A DNA stretch of 64,000 bases from Geodermatophilus sp. YIM 151500 (GTDB taxonomy: Bacteria > Actinomycetota > Actinomycetes > Mycobacteriales > Geodermatophilaceae), in assembly GCF_025716945.1 (NCBI RefSeq), contig NZ_JAOVZT010000013.1:45459-109458 (forward strand), written 5' to 3'. The position numbers and the translations under genes were made by a program. How positions within the stretch are numbered: the first letter of the stretch is position 1; every line of letters starts with the position of its first letter. A model generated the notes under the pieces. The model was given only the letters and a program-made list of their open reading frames with translations. It was not told the origin of the DNA and did no database searches. This document shows, in pieces, positions 7,974-16,592 of the stretch.

Positions 7974-9059
7974 ATGGCAGCGGGAGCACCGGCCGCCGCG
8001 GGGACGACGCCGACCTGGCCGTCGCTGCTCAACCGGCTGCTGGCCGGCCGGCACCTGTCGGCCGACGACACCGCGTGGGCGATGCGCGAGGTGATGACCG
8101 GCGAGGCGACGCCGGCCCAGGTCGCCGCGTTCGCCGTCGCGCTGCGCGCCAAGGGCGAGGCACCCGAGGAGGTCGCCGGGCTGGCGCGCACGATGCTGGA
8201 GCTCGCCACGCCGGTGCGGTTGCCGCGGCCCGCGGTCGACATCGTCGGCACCGGGGGCGACGGGGCGCACACGGTCAACATCTCGACGATGGCCGCGGTG
8301 GTCACCGCCGCGACCGGGGTCCCGGTGGCCAAGCACGGCAACCGGGCGGCGTCCTCGTCGTCCGGGGCGGCCGACGTGCTGGAGGCGCTGGGGGTGGTCA
8401 TCGACCTGCCCGGCGACGGCGTGGCCCGCTGCGTCACCGAGGCCGGCATCGGGTTCTTCTTCGCGCCGGTCTTCCACCCGGGGTACCGGCACGCGGCCGC
8501 GCCCCGGCGGGAGATGGGCATCGGCACCGTCTTCAACTTCCTCGGGCCGCTCACCAACCCGGCGCGGCCGGTCGCGGCCGCCATCGGCTGCGCCGACGCG
8601 CGCATGGCGCCCGTGCTCGCCGCGGTGCTGGCCGGCCGCGGCGGTCGCGCCCTGGTGTTCCGCGGGGACGACGGGCTGGACGAGCTGACCACGGCCACCA
8701 CGTCGGCGGTCTGGGTCGTGCGGAACGGCGAGGTGGAACCCGACCGGGTCGACCCCGCGGCGCTCGACGTCCCTCCGCCGCGACCCGGGGCCCTGCGCGG
8801 AGGCGACGCCGCGGCCAACGCGGAGGTGTTCCGGCGGCTCCTGGGCGGCGAGCGCGGTCCGGTGCGCGACGCGGTGCTGCTCAACGCGGCCGCGGCGCTG
8901 ACCGCCTTCGACGAGCGCGCCGCGCGGCTGCACGACGCGCTCGCGGCGGGCATGGTGCGCGCCGCCTCGGCCATCGACGACGGGCGGGCCGCCGCCCTCC
9001 TCGAGCGGTGGATCGAGGTGAGCCGGGCCGCCGCGGCGGCCCGGCGGGCGCCGGCGTAG
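7974..9059 (+). CDS. trpD: Anthranilate phosphoribosyltransferase
   Basis: 361 residues. It transfers the phosphoribosyl group of PRPP to anthranilate, the second step of tryptophan synthesis. The PRPP-binding loop GTGGDG is at 92-97, followed by NIST, and the anthranilate site motif KHGNRAASS begins at Lys120. [11 protein letters not shown] and the late acidic motif [10 protein letters not shown] are also present. The open frame continues far upstream, but the ATG at 7974 gives the usual family N-terminus. It is isolated from other trp genes, as in mycobacteria (Rv2192c). Confidence 0.96.
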   Translation: MAAGAPAAAGTTPTWPSLLNRLLAGRHLSADDTAWAMREVMTGEATPAQVAAFAVALRAKGEAPEEVAGLARTMLELATPVRLPRPAVDIVGTGGDGAHTVNISTMAAVVTAATGVPVAKHGNRAASSSSGAADVLEALGVVIDLPGDGVARCVTEAGIGFFFAPVFHPGYRHAAAPRREMGIGTVFNFLGPLTNPARPVAAAIGCADARMAPVLAAVLAGRGGRALVFRGDDGLDELTTATTSAVWVVRNGEVEPDRVDPAALDVPPPRPGALRGGDAAANAEVFRRLLGGERGPVRDAVLLNAAAALTAFDERAARLHDALAAGMVRAASAIDDGRAAALLERWIEVSRAAAAARRAPA

Positions 9060-9164
9060 CCGCTCGCACCGTTCCGGTCGCCTCCCGTCATCCCGCGGCG
9101 TCCTTCCCGCGCCGTCCACGCCGCCGCCGTGGACGACGGCATCCCGCAGCCTCGGTGGAGCCCC

Positions 9165-9170
9165 GACAAT
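9165..9170 (+). promoter_or_regulatory. Possible leaderless -10 for the HD-GYP/LuxR gene
   Basis: GACAAT, one mismatch from TANNNT, lies 6 nt before the ATG at 9177. It favours that ATG over the in-frame GTG at 9129. Confidence 0.4.
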
Positions 9171-9176
9171 GCCGTC

Positions 9177-10862
9177 ATGGCCAGGGCGGGTGGCGCCGGT
9201 CCGACCCCGGCCCGGTCGCCGGTCCGGCTGGCCGAGCTCGTGGTCGGGCTGTCCGGCGTCGCCGACCTGGGCATGGGCCTGCCCGTCGGCTCCGCCGCGC
9301 GCGTCGCCGACGTCGGCGTGCAGCTGGCCGGACGGCTCGGCTGCGGCCGCGACGACGTCGCCGCCGTGTTCTGGGCGGCGTTGCTGCAGCACATCGGTTG
9401 CACCGGGTACTCGCACGAGGTCTCCGCGCTGTTCGCGGACGAGACAGCGGTCAAGCGGGCGAGCCTGGCGACGGACTTCACCCGACCCCGCGAGTTCCTC
9501 CTCGGATACCTGCCGCGGATCGCTGCCGGCGCACCCCCCGGCGACCGGCTGCGGAGCCTCCGCTCGGCGCTGCTGCACGGTCGGCAGATGACGCGCGGCT
9601 ACCGGGCGGCCAACTGCGAGACGGCGGCGGGTGTGGCCGCGAGACTCGGGCTGCCCGCCGCGACGCGGCAGGGACTCCTCCACATGTTCGAGTGGTGGAA
9701 CGGCGGCGGTGGTCCGAACGGGCTGCGCGGCGGGCAGATCTCGATCGTGGCGCGGGTCGTGAACACGGCCGGGTACGCGGTGTTCTTCGACCGCATCGGC
9801 GGGCCGCCCGCCGCCCGGACGGCCCTCGCCCGACGATCCGGCGGCTACCTGGACCCGGCGGCGGTCGCCGTGCTGCTGGCCCACGCCCACGAGCTGCTCA
9901 CCCCGCAGGCTGCCGGGGATGCCTCCGACCGGCTGCTCGCCGCGGAGCCGACGCCGTGCCGGCTCGTGCCCGACGGCCCGGCCCTGGACGAGGTGCTCCG
10001 GGTCTTCGGGGAGGCCGCCGACCTGAAGTCGCCGTTCCTCCACGGCCACTGCACGAGCGTCGCCCGGCTCGCCGAGGGTGCGTGCCGGCGGCTGGGTCTA
10101 CCGGAGCGCGCGGTCGTCCTCGCCCGGCGGGCTGGGCTGGTCCAGGACGTCGGCCGCGTCGCGGTCCCCTCCTCGGTGTGGGAGCACGCCGGTCCTCTGG
10201 GCAGCGACGCCTGGCAGCAGGTCCGGCTGCACGCCTACCAGAGCGAGCAGGTCCTGAGCCGCAGCAGGCACCTCGCCGACGTCGCACGGTTGGCCGGCAG
10301 CCACCACGAGCGGCTCGACGGGTCGGGCTACCACCGCGGCGCCGCGGCCGCGGAGCTGCCGACCGCCGCCCGCGTGCTGGCCGCGGCCGATCGCTACGCC
10401 GCCCTGGTCGCCGAGCGACCGCACCGGCCGCCGGCCTCCGCGGCACGGGCCGCCTCGGAGTTGCGGGCGGACGTGCGCGCGGGGCAGCTGGACCCGGACG
10501 CGGTCCAGGCCGTCGTCGCCATCGCGGAGGGCCGGCGCGCCGACCGCTCGGCGCGACTGCCGGCCGGACTCACCGCGCGGCAGCTCGAGGTGCTCCTGCT
10601 GCTGGTCCGCGGGACGTCCAACCGCGAGATCGCCCGGCGGCTGACGATCTCGACCCGCACCGCCGAGCACCACGTGCAGGACGTCTACGGCCGCATCGGG
10701 GTCAGCAGCCGGGCCGCCGCCGCGCTGTTCGCCATGGAGCACGGGCTGGTCCAACCGGCCTGGATGAGTAGTCCTGCCGATGACCGCGCGCCCGCCAGGC
10801 CGTCACGCTCGCTGCCGACGGCCGGGCACCGGCCGCACGATCCGACGAGGAGGGCTCCATGA
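9177..10862 (+). CDS. HD-GYP-like phosphohydrolase fused to a LuxR-type DNA-binding domain
   Basis: 561 residues. The N-terminal part has an HD-like segment (QHIGCTGYSHE near residue 70). The middle has a second HD domain ending in HHERLDGSGYHRG (376-388), the GYP-type signature. The C-terminus is a LuxR/FixJ helix-turn-helix (about 464-525) containing LTARQLEVLLLL and NREIARRLTISTRTAEHHV. The usual HDIGK metal motif reads QDVGR, so catalytic activity is uncertain. The architecture suggests a one-component regulator whose DNA binding is tied to sensing or hydrolysing a phospho-ligand, possibly a cyclic dinucleotide (inference). Its stop overlaps the next ATG (ATGA), so the SnoaL-like gene is coupled to it. 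Confidence 0.85.
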   Translation: MARAGGAGPTPARSPVRLAELVVGLSGVADLGMGLPVGSAARVADVGVQLAGRLGCGRDDVAAVFWAALLQHIGCTGYSHEVSALFADETAVKRASLATDFTRPREFLLGYLPRIAAGAPPGDRLRSLRSALLHGRQMTRGYRAANCETAAGVAARLGLPAATRQGLLHMFEWWNGGGGPNGLRGGQISIVARVVNTAGYAVFFDRIGGPPAARTALARRSGGYLDPAAVAVLLAHAHELLTPQAAGDASDRLLAAEPTPCRLVPDGPALDEVLRVFGEAADLKSPFLHGHCTSVARLAEGACRRLGLPERAVVLARRAGLVQDVGRVAVPSSVWEHAGPLGSDAWQQVRLHAYQSEQVLSRSRHLADVARLAGSHHERLDGSGYHRGAAAAELPTAARVLAAADRYAALVAERPHRPPASAARAASELRADVRAGQLDPDAVQAVVAIAEGRRADRSARLPAGLTARQLEVLLLLVRGTSNREIARRLTISTRTAEHHVQDVYGRIGVSSRAAAALFAMEHGLVQPAWMSSPADDRAPARPSRSLPTAGHRPHDPTRRAP

Positions 10863-11383
10863 GCGCGACGACGAGCAGGGTGACCACGGACAGGGCGACG
10901 GCGGGCAGCGCGACGGCGGGCAGCGCGACGGCGGACAGCACGACGGCTCACGGGGCGACCGCGAACAGGGCCCTGGTGCTGCGCTTCATCCGCGACTACC
11001 AGGAGGGCGGCGACGAGCGGGTCCTCCAGGAGGTCGTGTCCCCGTCGCTGGTGAACCACACACCGATGGTGCCGGACCCACCCGGCGGTCCGGCCGAGGT
11101 CAAGGCCATCTTCGACGGCCTGCACGCGGCGCTAACGGGCTTCTCCGTCGAGGTGCGGCACCAGGTGGCCGACGACGACCTGGTGATGACCCACAAGGTC
11201 TTCAAGGGCCGGCACACCGGGGAGCTGTTCGGCCTGCCCCCGACCGGCCGCCACGTGCGCTTCGCGGTCATGGACGTGGTCCGCATCGCCGACGGTCGGA
11301 TCGTCGAGCACTGGGGCCTGGTCGACCTGCCGGCGCTGCAGGCACAGCTCGCGCCGGAGCCCACGCCAGCCCCCACGCCCTGA
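10859..11383 (+). CDS. SnoaL-like polyketide cyclase / ester cyclase family protein
   Basis: 174 residues. After a low-complexity Ala/Thr/Ser/Gly leader (residues 5-35) encoded by 15-bp repeats, the body is a SnoaL-like NTF2 fold: RFIRDYQEGGDERVLQEVVSP, NHTP, the GLHAALTGF motif, and FGLPPTGRHVRF followed by DGRIVEHWGL. These proteins bind small molecules and only some are enzymes, so the substrate is unknown. The ATG overlaps the stop of the HD-GYP/LuxR gene. Confidence 0.85.
   Translation: MSATTSRVTTDRATAGSATAGSATADSTTAHGATANRALVLRFIRDYQEGGDERVLQEVVSPSLVNHTPMVPDPPGGPAEVKAIFDGLHAALTGFSVEVRHQVADDDLVMTHKVFKGRHTGELFGLPPTGRHVRFAVMDVVRIADGRIVEHWGLVDLPALQAQLAPEPTPAPTP
10895..10939 (+). repeat. 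15-bp tandem repeat, three copies, in the SnoaL-like gene
   Basis: The unit GCGACGGCGGGCAGC occurs at 10895 and 10910, with a one-base variant at 10925 and a degenerate continuation to about 10960. It encodes ATAGS-like pentapeptides in the N-terminal leader of the protein. Confidence 0.8.
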
Positions 11384-11512
11384 CCGCTCCACGTCGCCGT
11401 CGGGACCGACGGCCCCGGGGCCGGAGGCGCGAGTGCGGTCGATCCCGGCCCGGACGTGGCGCGCGATGAGTTCGACGCCGGCGGCCGGTCGGCCCTGCGA
11501 GGAGGTGGTTCG

Positions 11513-12232
11513 ATGGCGACCTTCGCGTTGATCCACGGCGCCGGCGACGTCGGGTGGTACTGGCACCTCGTCGAGCCGGTCCTGCGCCGGCTCGGCCACG
11601 ACGTGGTCGCGCCAGATCTGCCCTGCGAGGACGACACCGCAACTCTGCTCGACTACGCCGCCACGGTGGTCGAGGCCGTGGGCGAGCGCCGGGATCTCGT
11701 CGTCGTCGGCCAGTCGTACGGCGGGTTCACCGCTCCCCTCGTGGCCGACCGCCTTCCCGTCGACCTCGTCGTCTACGTCGCCGGCATGGTCCCCGCTCCG
11801 GGCGAGAAGCCGGCCGACTGGTGGGAGAACACCGGCTACCGGTCAGCCGTCGAGGAGCAGGCTCGCCGGGATGGGGGCCTGACCGGCTCCGACGACCCGT
11901 TCGTCGCCTTCTACCACGACGTGCCCAGTTCCCTGGCCGGGGAGGCGCTGCGCAGGGAACGGTCCGAGTCGGACGCGGCCTACTCCGGCCCGTGGCCGCT
12001 CGACGCCCTGCCCGCTGTCCCCACGAGGTTCGTGGCGTGCACCGAGGACCGGTTCTTCCCCGTCGCCTTCGTGCGGCGGGTGGCGGCCGAGCGGCTGGGC
12101 GTCGTCCCCGACGAGATCTCCGCGGGTCACTGCGTCGCGCTGAGCCGCCCGCACGACCTGGGCGACCTGCTCGACAGCTACGCGCAGCGACCCACGTCGG
12201 AACGACGACGTGCCCGGACAGCGGCCGGCTAG
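11513..12232 (+). CDS. Alpha/beta hydrolase
   Basis: 239 residues. The oxyanion-hole region is LIHGAG after strand 1, the nucleophile elbow is GQSYGG (Ser in G-x-S-x-G-G), and a late His in SAGHCVAL fits the triad. This resembles the small esterase/salicylate-binding-protein-like group. Substrate unknown. The ATG at 11513 is chosen because GAGGAGG lies about 7 nt upstream; the in-frame GTG at 11456 adds an unrelated Arg/Gly tail. Its TAG stop lies within the CTAG that also holds the stop of the convergent gene. Confidence 0.85.
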   Translation: MATFALIHGAGDVGWYWHLVEPVLRRLGHDVVAPDLPCEDDTATLLDYAATVVEAVGERRDLVVVGQSYGGFTAPLVADRLPVDLVVYVAGMVPAPGEKPADWWENTGYRSAVEEQARRDGGLTGSDDPFVAFYHDVPSSLAGEALRRERSESDAAYSGPWPLDALPAVPTRFVACTEDRFFPVAFVRRVAAERLGVVPDEISAGHCVALSRPHDLGDLLDSYAQRPTSERRRARTAAG

Positions 12233-12516
12233 TCGGTGGCCTCGAAGCCGATCGAGAACGCCGCCTCCAGGTCGTGCCGGGAGTAGGCGCGGAACGCGAT
12301 GTGCGTGTCGGTCTCCAGCACCCCGGCCACCTTGTTGATGCGCCCGGCGACGACCTCGGCGATCTGGTCGAACTCCCGCACCCGCACCACCGCGATCAGG
12401 TCGACGTCGCCCGCGACCGAGTAGACCTCGCTCACCCCGTCGAGGTCGGCGACCGCCTCGGCCACCTCGGGGATCCGGTCGGTGGCGGCGTCGATCATGA
12501 CGATGGCGGTGATCAC
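12229..12516 (-). CDS. Stand-alone Lrp/AsnC-type ligand-binding (RAM) domain protein
   Basis: 95 residues and no helix-turn-helix: the whole protein is the alpha/beta RAM domain of the Lrp/AsnC family (VITAIVMIDA at the start, GVSEVYSVAGDVDLIAVVRV, then GVLETDTHIAF). Such proteins form oligomers that bind amino acids and may modulate full-length regulators. Its GTG overlaps the stop of the upstream nuclease gene (GTGA), so it is co-translated. Its stop shares the palindrome CTAG at 12229-12232 with the convergent hydrolase. Confidence 0.9.
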   Translation of the reverse strand: MITAIVMIDAATDRIPEVAEAVADLDGVSEVYSVAGDVDLIAVVRVREFDQIAEVVAGRINKVAGVLETDTHIAFRAYSRHDLEAAFSIGFEATD

Positions 12517-14330
12517 GACCGGGATGCTAGCCGGGGCTCCGGGGCGTCGCGCGCGGCTGCGCCGACCCGCTCGGGGCGCGCCCGGGTGCCCATCGGGCGA
12601 CCGTCGGCGAACGGGTCGCGGAGGGCGCGCCCGGCCTCCACCCGGGCGAGGAAGCCGCTGTAGGCCCCGGTTCCGGGGGCGGGGCTGGCGAGGGTGCCGG
12701 TCAGCTGGACCAGGCGGGTTCCCGGCTTCTCCAGCCACCGCAGTAACAGCTCGGTCTCGTCGACCGACGCCGCCGCCTCGCCGTCCGGGCCGGCGGGTGT
12801 CTCGGCGGTGGTGAGCAGGCCGGCCAGCGCGTCGCGCACGGAGGCGCCGCGGGGAACGCAGCCGGCGGCCACCAGCCGGCCGCGGCGGACGACGGTGAGC
12901 TGCCAGCCGCCGTCGCCGTCCGGGCGGGCCAGCACCAGTTCCGGGACGGCGGCCAGCGACTGCAGCCGCTGCCGGCGGCGCACCGCGCGCACCAGCACGG
13001 TGATGCGGTCGCGCAGCACCGCGGCGTCCTCGTAGCGCTCGTCGGCGGCCAGCCGGTCGATCCGCGCCAGCAGGGGCGCGACGAGGGCACGCGGATCGCA
13101 GTCGACGGCGGCGCGGAAGACCGCGGCGATCGCGGCGTACTCGGCCACGGACTGGGCGCCGGTGCAGGGGGCGCCGCAACGGCCCATCCCGGCCAGCGCG
13201 CAGGCGCTGGTGGGCGCCCGCGGCGAGAGGCGCGTGGTGCACTGCCGCAGCGGCAGCGACTCGTGCACGGCGGCCACCGCGGCGTCTGCGGCGAGCCGGT
13301 CGGGGAACGGACCCAGGAAGGCGCCGGCCCCCGGCCGGACCCGGCGCACCACCGACAGCCGGGGGAACGGCTCCTCGGTCAGCCGCACCCACAACGCCCG
13401 CTCGGGGAACCGCGAGCGGCGGTTGTAGCGGGGCTTGTGCTCGGCGATCAGCCGCAGCTCCCGGACCGCGGCCTCGAGCGGGTGCGCGCACGGGATCGCC
13501 TCGACGCGCTCGGCCAGCCCGACCATCTCGGTGATCCGGCTGCGCTGCTCGCTGGAGGTGAAGTAGCTGCGCACCCGGCTGCGCAGGTCGGTGGAGGTGC
13601 CGACGTAGAGCGGCTCGTCGCGCGGGCCGCGGAACAGGTAGACGCCGGGCCCGGACGGGACGTCGTCGGCCAGGTGCCGCTTGCGCCGCCGCTCGGGGTC
13701 GACCTGACGGGTCAGCCCGGTGAGCTCCTCCAGCGTGGTGACCCCGAGCGGGCCCAGCCGTTCGAACAGGCCGTGCAGCACGTCGACGGTGGCGCGGGCG
13801 TCGGCCAGCGCGCGGTGGCACGGCTCGGTGCTGGTGCGGAAGTACGGCGCCAGGGTGGCCAGCTTGCAGTTGGGCACCTCGTCGCGGGTGAGCACCCGGC
13901 GGGCCAGGACGGCGGTGTCGACCGAGGCCGCCGCGGGCCAGGGGATGCCCGATCCGGCGCAGGCTGCCTTGAGGAAGCCGACGTCGAAGGGCGCGTTGTG
14001 CGCGACGAGCACCGCGCCCCGGGAGAACTCCAGGAAGGCCGGCAGCACGGCGGCGATCCGCGGGGCGGACGTGACCATCGCTGTGGTGATGCCGGTGAGC
14101 ACGCTGATGTACGGCGGGATCTCCCGGCCGGGGTCGACCAGCGTCTGGAACTCCCCGAGCACCTGGCCGCCGCGCACCTTGACCGCGCCGATCTCGGTGA
14201 TCGCGCTGTCGTTCGGCGACCCGCCGGTCGTCTCCAGGTCGACGACGACGAAGGTGACGTCGACCAGCGGCGTCCCCAGCTCCTCGATCGAGACCTGCTC
14301 GTAGCGCGCGACCGCGGCGGAGGAGGGCAC
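12513..14330 (-). CDS. DEDD exonuclease fused to a GIY-YIG (UvrC/Cho-like) nuclease domain
   Basis: 605 residues. N-terminal DnaQ-like 3'-5' exonuclease: DLETTG (Exo I), the Exo II region around AHNAPFDVGFL, and HRALADARAT (Exo III). Then a GIY-YIG nuclease domain with GVYLFRG and LYVGTSTDLRSRV, and a C-terminal UvrC-like stretch including ERYEDAAVLRDRI. This fusion is widespread in Actinobacteria (Rv2191 in M. tuberculosis) and is thought to act in DNA repair; its exact substrate is not settled. The GTG start has a -10 element 6 nt upstream. It is coupled to the downstream RAM gene. Confidence 0.93.
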   Translation of the reverse strand: MPSSAAVARYEQVSIEELGTPLVDVTFVVVDLETTGGSPNDSAITEIGAVKVRGGQVLGEFQTLVDPGREIPPYISVLTGITTAMVTSAPRIAAVLPAFLEFSRGAVLVAHNAPFDVGFLKAACAGSGIPWPAAASVDTAVLARRVLTRDEVPNCKLATLAPYFRTSTEPCHRALADARATVDVLHGLFERLGPLGVTTLEELTGLTRQVDPERRRKRHLADDVPSGPGVYLFRGPRDEPLYVGTSTDLRSRVRSYFTSSEQRSRITEMVGLAERVEAIPCAHPLEAAVRELRLIAEHKPRYNRRSRFPERALWVRLTEEPFPRLSVVRRVRPGAGAFLGPFPDRLAADAAVAAVHESLPLRQCTTRLSPRAPTSACALAGMGRCGAPCTGAQSVAEYAAIAAVFRAAVDCDPRALVAPLLARIDRLAADERYEDAAVLRDRITVLVRAVRRRQRLQSLAAVPELVLARPDGDGGWQLTVVRRGRLVAAGCVPRGASVRDALAGLLTTAETPAGPDGEAAASVDETELLLRWLEKPGTRLVQLTGTLASPAPGTGAYSGFLARVEAGRALRDPFADGRPMGTRARPERVGAAARDAPEPRLASRS

Positions 14331-14336
14331 GTGCGG

Positions 14337-14342
14337 AAGCTA
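14337..14342 (-). promoter_or_regulatory. Leaderless-type -10 for the DEDD/GIY-YIG gene
   Basis: On the minus strand TAGCTT lies 6 nt before the GTG at 14330. Confidence 0.5.
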
Positions 14343-14432
14343 GGTCGCGGGTGTGACAGATCCTGGGACGCGCGCCGGACGGGACCGTCCGTCACCCCGC
14401 GGGGCCGGTGGGCGCTCGGGATCGCGCCGGCG

Positions 14433-16016
14433 TCAGCACTCCCACAGCCGGTCGGGCGGAGTCTCCTCGTCCAACCGCTTGACGTAGGCGTCGCCGCTGG
14501 TCCCGTCCCGCGCGGCGCAGGCGGCGGACCGGTCGGGGAACGGCCCGCGGTAGACGGCGTAGATCCGCTCGCCGTCCAGGCTCTGGCGCAGCGAGGCGCA
14601 ACCGCCCTCGGTGAGCAGGTAGTCGGCGCCGGGGTGCGCCTCGAGCAGTGCGGCGACCTCCTCCTCGTAGGTGCCCGGGGTGACCGCCGAGCCGACGACG
14701 AGGACCCAGCCGCCGTCGCAGGCCGGATCGGAGATCGGGGTCGCCAGCCCGAGGTCGCCGCGGGCCCGGGGCGGCGGGGTGCCGGGCCCGCGAGTCGCCG
14801 TCACCGGCGGGCTGCCGGCGGACGGCGCCGGGCCGGCCGAGGACACCTCGCCGCCGCGGTCGGCGTCCGCCGTGCTCTCCCCGGGAGCGCCGTGCGCGAG
14901 CAGCGCGGCGGCGAGGACGGCGACCGCCACGAGGCTCCCGGCGGCCAGCAGCCAGCCGGCGAGGCGGCGGCGGCGCGCCCGCCGGCGGGGATCCGCAGGC
15001 GGCCAGGGCGCGGTCGGCGGCGCCGGGACGTCGGTCGGCGGGGCGGGCGTCGGGACCGGCCGCGGCGCGGGCACCGGCACGGAAGGGGGGTGCCGGCGGA
15101 GCCGGGCGACGACCGCGGCCGCCGCGGCGGCCAGGTCCCCGCAGGTCGGGTGGCGGTCCTCGGGGGCCTTGGCCATGCCGCGGGCCACGACGTCGTCGAA
15201 CCCGGCGGGCAGATCCGGGCGGAACGCGGTGACCCGCGGGGGCGGTTCGTACAGGTGGGCGTGCACGAGCGCGGCGACGTCCCGGACGGCGTAGGGACGC
15301 CGGCCGGTCAGCATCTCGAACAGCACGCAGGCCAGCGAGTACACGTCGACCCGCCGGTCGACCTCCCTGCCGCGGAGCAGGCGCTCGGGCGCCATGTAGT
15401 CGAACGTGCCCACCGTCGACCCGTCGGCGGTGAGCGGCCGGGCGCCGATGCCCTGACCGCCGAGCAGGGCGATCCCGAAGTCCACCAGGTAGACGAAGTC
15501 GTGCGCCGTGACCAGCAGGTTGGACGGCTTGACGTCGCGGTGCACCAGGTCGCGGGCGTGCGCGGCGTCGAGCGCCTGGGCGGCCTGGCCGAGGAGGGAC
15601 ACGGCTCGCTCCGCCGGCAGCGCGCCCTCCCCGGCGATCAGGTCCGCGAGGTCGACGCCGTCCACCAGCCGCATGTCGATGTAGAGCCGTCCGTCGATCT
15701 GCCCGTACCGGTGGATGGGGATGACGTGCGGGTCGGTGAGCTGGGCGGCGGCGTAGGACTCGCGCTTGAACCGCTCGACGAGCTCCTCGTCGGCCGCCAT
15801 CCCGGCGGGCAGCAGCTTGAGGGCGACCGTCCGCGCCTGCTCGCGGTCGTAAGCGCGGTGCACCTCGCCCATGCCCCCGCGGCCGAGGAGTCCGCGCAGC
15901 TCGTACCGGCCGAAGCTGGTCGGGGTACCCCCCCGACCGTCCCCCCGACCGTGCCCCGGGCCGTGCCCCGGGCCATCGCCACCCGACGCCGTCGTCCCGG
16001 TCCCGCCGACGACCAC
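14433..16016 (-). CDS. Membrane-anchored Ser/Thr protein kinase (PknB family)
   Basis: 527 residues from the GTG at 16016. A short Gly/His/Arg-rich tail precedes the kinase domain: Gly loop GRGGMGEV, catalytic Lys in VALKLLP, HRDVKPSN and VDFG in place of DFG at the metal site. After a Pro-rich linker comes one membrane helix (LAGWLLAAGSLVAVAVLAAAL) and an extracellular domain of about 120 residues with Cys residues, possibly disulfide-bonded. There are no PASTA repeats. An alternative GTG at 16025 overlaps the -10 element, so the inner GTG is preferred. Signal and targets unknown. Confidence 0.93.
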   Translation of the reverse strand: MVVGGTGTTASGGDGPGHGPGHGRGDGRGGTPTSFGRYELRGLLGRGGMGEVHRAYDREQARTVALKLLPAGMAADEELVERFKRESYAAAQLTDPHVIPIHRYGQIDGRLYIDMRLVDGVDLADLIAGEGALPAERAVSLLGQAAQALDAAHARDLVHRDVKPSNLLVTAHDFVYLVDFGIALLGGQGIGARPLTADGSTVGTFDYMAPERLLRGREVDRRVDVYSLACVLFEMLTGRRPYAVRDVAALVHAHLYEPPPRVTAFRPDLPAGFDDVVARGMAKAPEDRHPTCGDLAAAAAAVVARLRRHPPSVPVPAPRPVPTPAPPTDVPAPPTAPWPPADPRRRARRRRLAGWLLAAGSLVAVAVLAAALLAHGAPGESTADADRGGEVSSAGPAPSAGSPPVTATRGPGTPPPRARGDLGLATPISDPACDGGWVLVVGSAVTPGTYEEEVAALLEAHPGADYLLTEGGCASLRQSLDGERIYAVYRGPFPDRSAACAARDGTSGDAYVKRLDEETPPDRLWEC

Positions 16017-16023
16017 CTGCGGC

Positions 16024-16029
16024 ACCCTA
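16024..16029 (-). promoter_or_regulatory. Leaderless-type -10 for the Ser/Thr kinase
   Basis: TAGGGT on the minus strand lies 7 nt before the GTG at 16016. It runs into the alternative GTG at 16025, which argues for the inner start. Confidence 0.5.
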
Positions 16030-16143
16030 GGAGCCCCCCGGCCGGCTGCCCAGGCCCTCGTGCGCCCTCCCGTCGGGGCGCGCGGCGCGACTCCCGCTCG
16101 GCGCCGGCTCGGACCGCGACCGGTTTCTGTCGTCGGGTGCTCC

Positions 16144-16149
16144 TACGGT
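16144..16149 (+). promoter_or_regulatory. -10 element for the CxxC protein gene
   Basis: TACGGT lies 25 nt before the ATG at 16175, leaving room for a short leader that carries GGAGGAGAGG. Confidence 0.45.
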
Positions 16150-16174
16150 GCGGGCGACTCATGGAGGAGAGGTC

Positions 16175-16552
16175 ATGCTCATCGACTGCGACACCTGCAC
16201 CGCCCGCGGCGCCGGCTGCGGCGACTGCGTCGTCACCGTGCTGCTCGGCGCCCCGCCGTCCTGGTCCGCGACCGACCCGGTGGTCGTCGCCCTGCCCGCC
16301 CGGCCGCTTCCGGGCGCCGGTGCGGACCGGGGGAACCGGAGCGCGACGGCGACCGGCAGCGGGCCGTCCGCCGAGGACGCGGTCGTGCCCGCTCCCGGCA
16401 ACGTCGTCGAGTTCGACGAGGTCGAGCGCCGCGCCGTCCGCGCCCTGGCCGAGTGCGGCCTGGTCCCCCCGCTGCGGCACCGGACGGCCGACGAGCGGGC
16501 CGCCGACGACGCCGGTGGGCGTCCGGCGGCGGGGGAGCGCGCCACCGGCTGA
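16175..16552 (+). CDS. Conserved CxxC-rich protein of unknown function
   Basis: 125 residues. The N-terminus has four Cys in CDTC and CGDC within the first 20 residues, a likely metal-binding knuckle, followed by VVTVLL. The middle is Gly/Ala-rich linker, then a short conserved segment NVVEFDEVERRAVRALAECGLVPPL. GGAGGAGAGG two nt before the ATG at 16175 fixes the start. Proteins like this occur near the pimB'/trpD region in other Actinobacteria, with no assigned function to my knowledge. Confidence 0.8.
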   Translation: MLIDCDTCTARGAGCGDCVVTVLLGAPPSWSATDPVVVALPARPLPGAGADRGNRSATATGSGPSAEDAVVPAPGNVVEFDEVERRAVRALAECGLVPPLRHRTADERAADDAGGRPAAGERATG

Positions 16553-16579
16553 GGGGCCGGTCGGTCCTCCGGCGGTGCC

Positions 16580-16585
16580 TAGGAT
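16580..16585 (+). promoter_or_regulatory. Leaderless-type -10 for the M48 protease
   Basis: TAGGAT lies 7 nt before the GTG at 16593. Confidence 0.55.
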
Positions 16586-16592
16586 CGAGCGG

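Noticed and set aside
9129..9176. Earlier GTG start for the HD-GYP/LuxR gene
   Set aside because: It would add 16 poorly conserved residues and lies upstream of the probable -10 at 9165, so the ATG at 9177 is preferred.
13263..16592. Long plus-strand frame running into the M48 protease
   Set aside because: It lies opposite the DEDD/GIY-YIG nuclease and the Ser/Thr kinase, both solid genes. Only the part from 16593 has protease features and a promoter.
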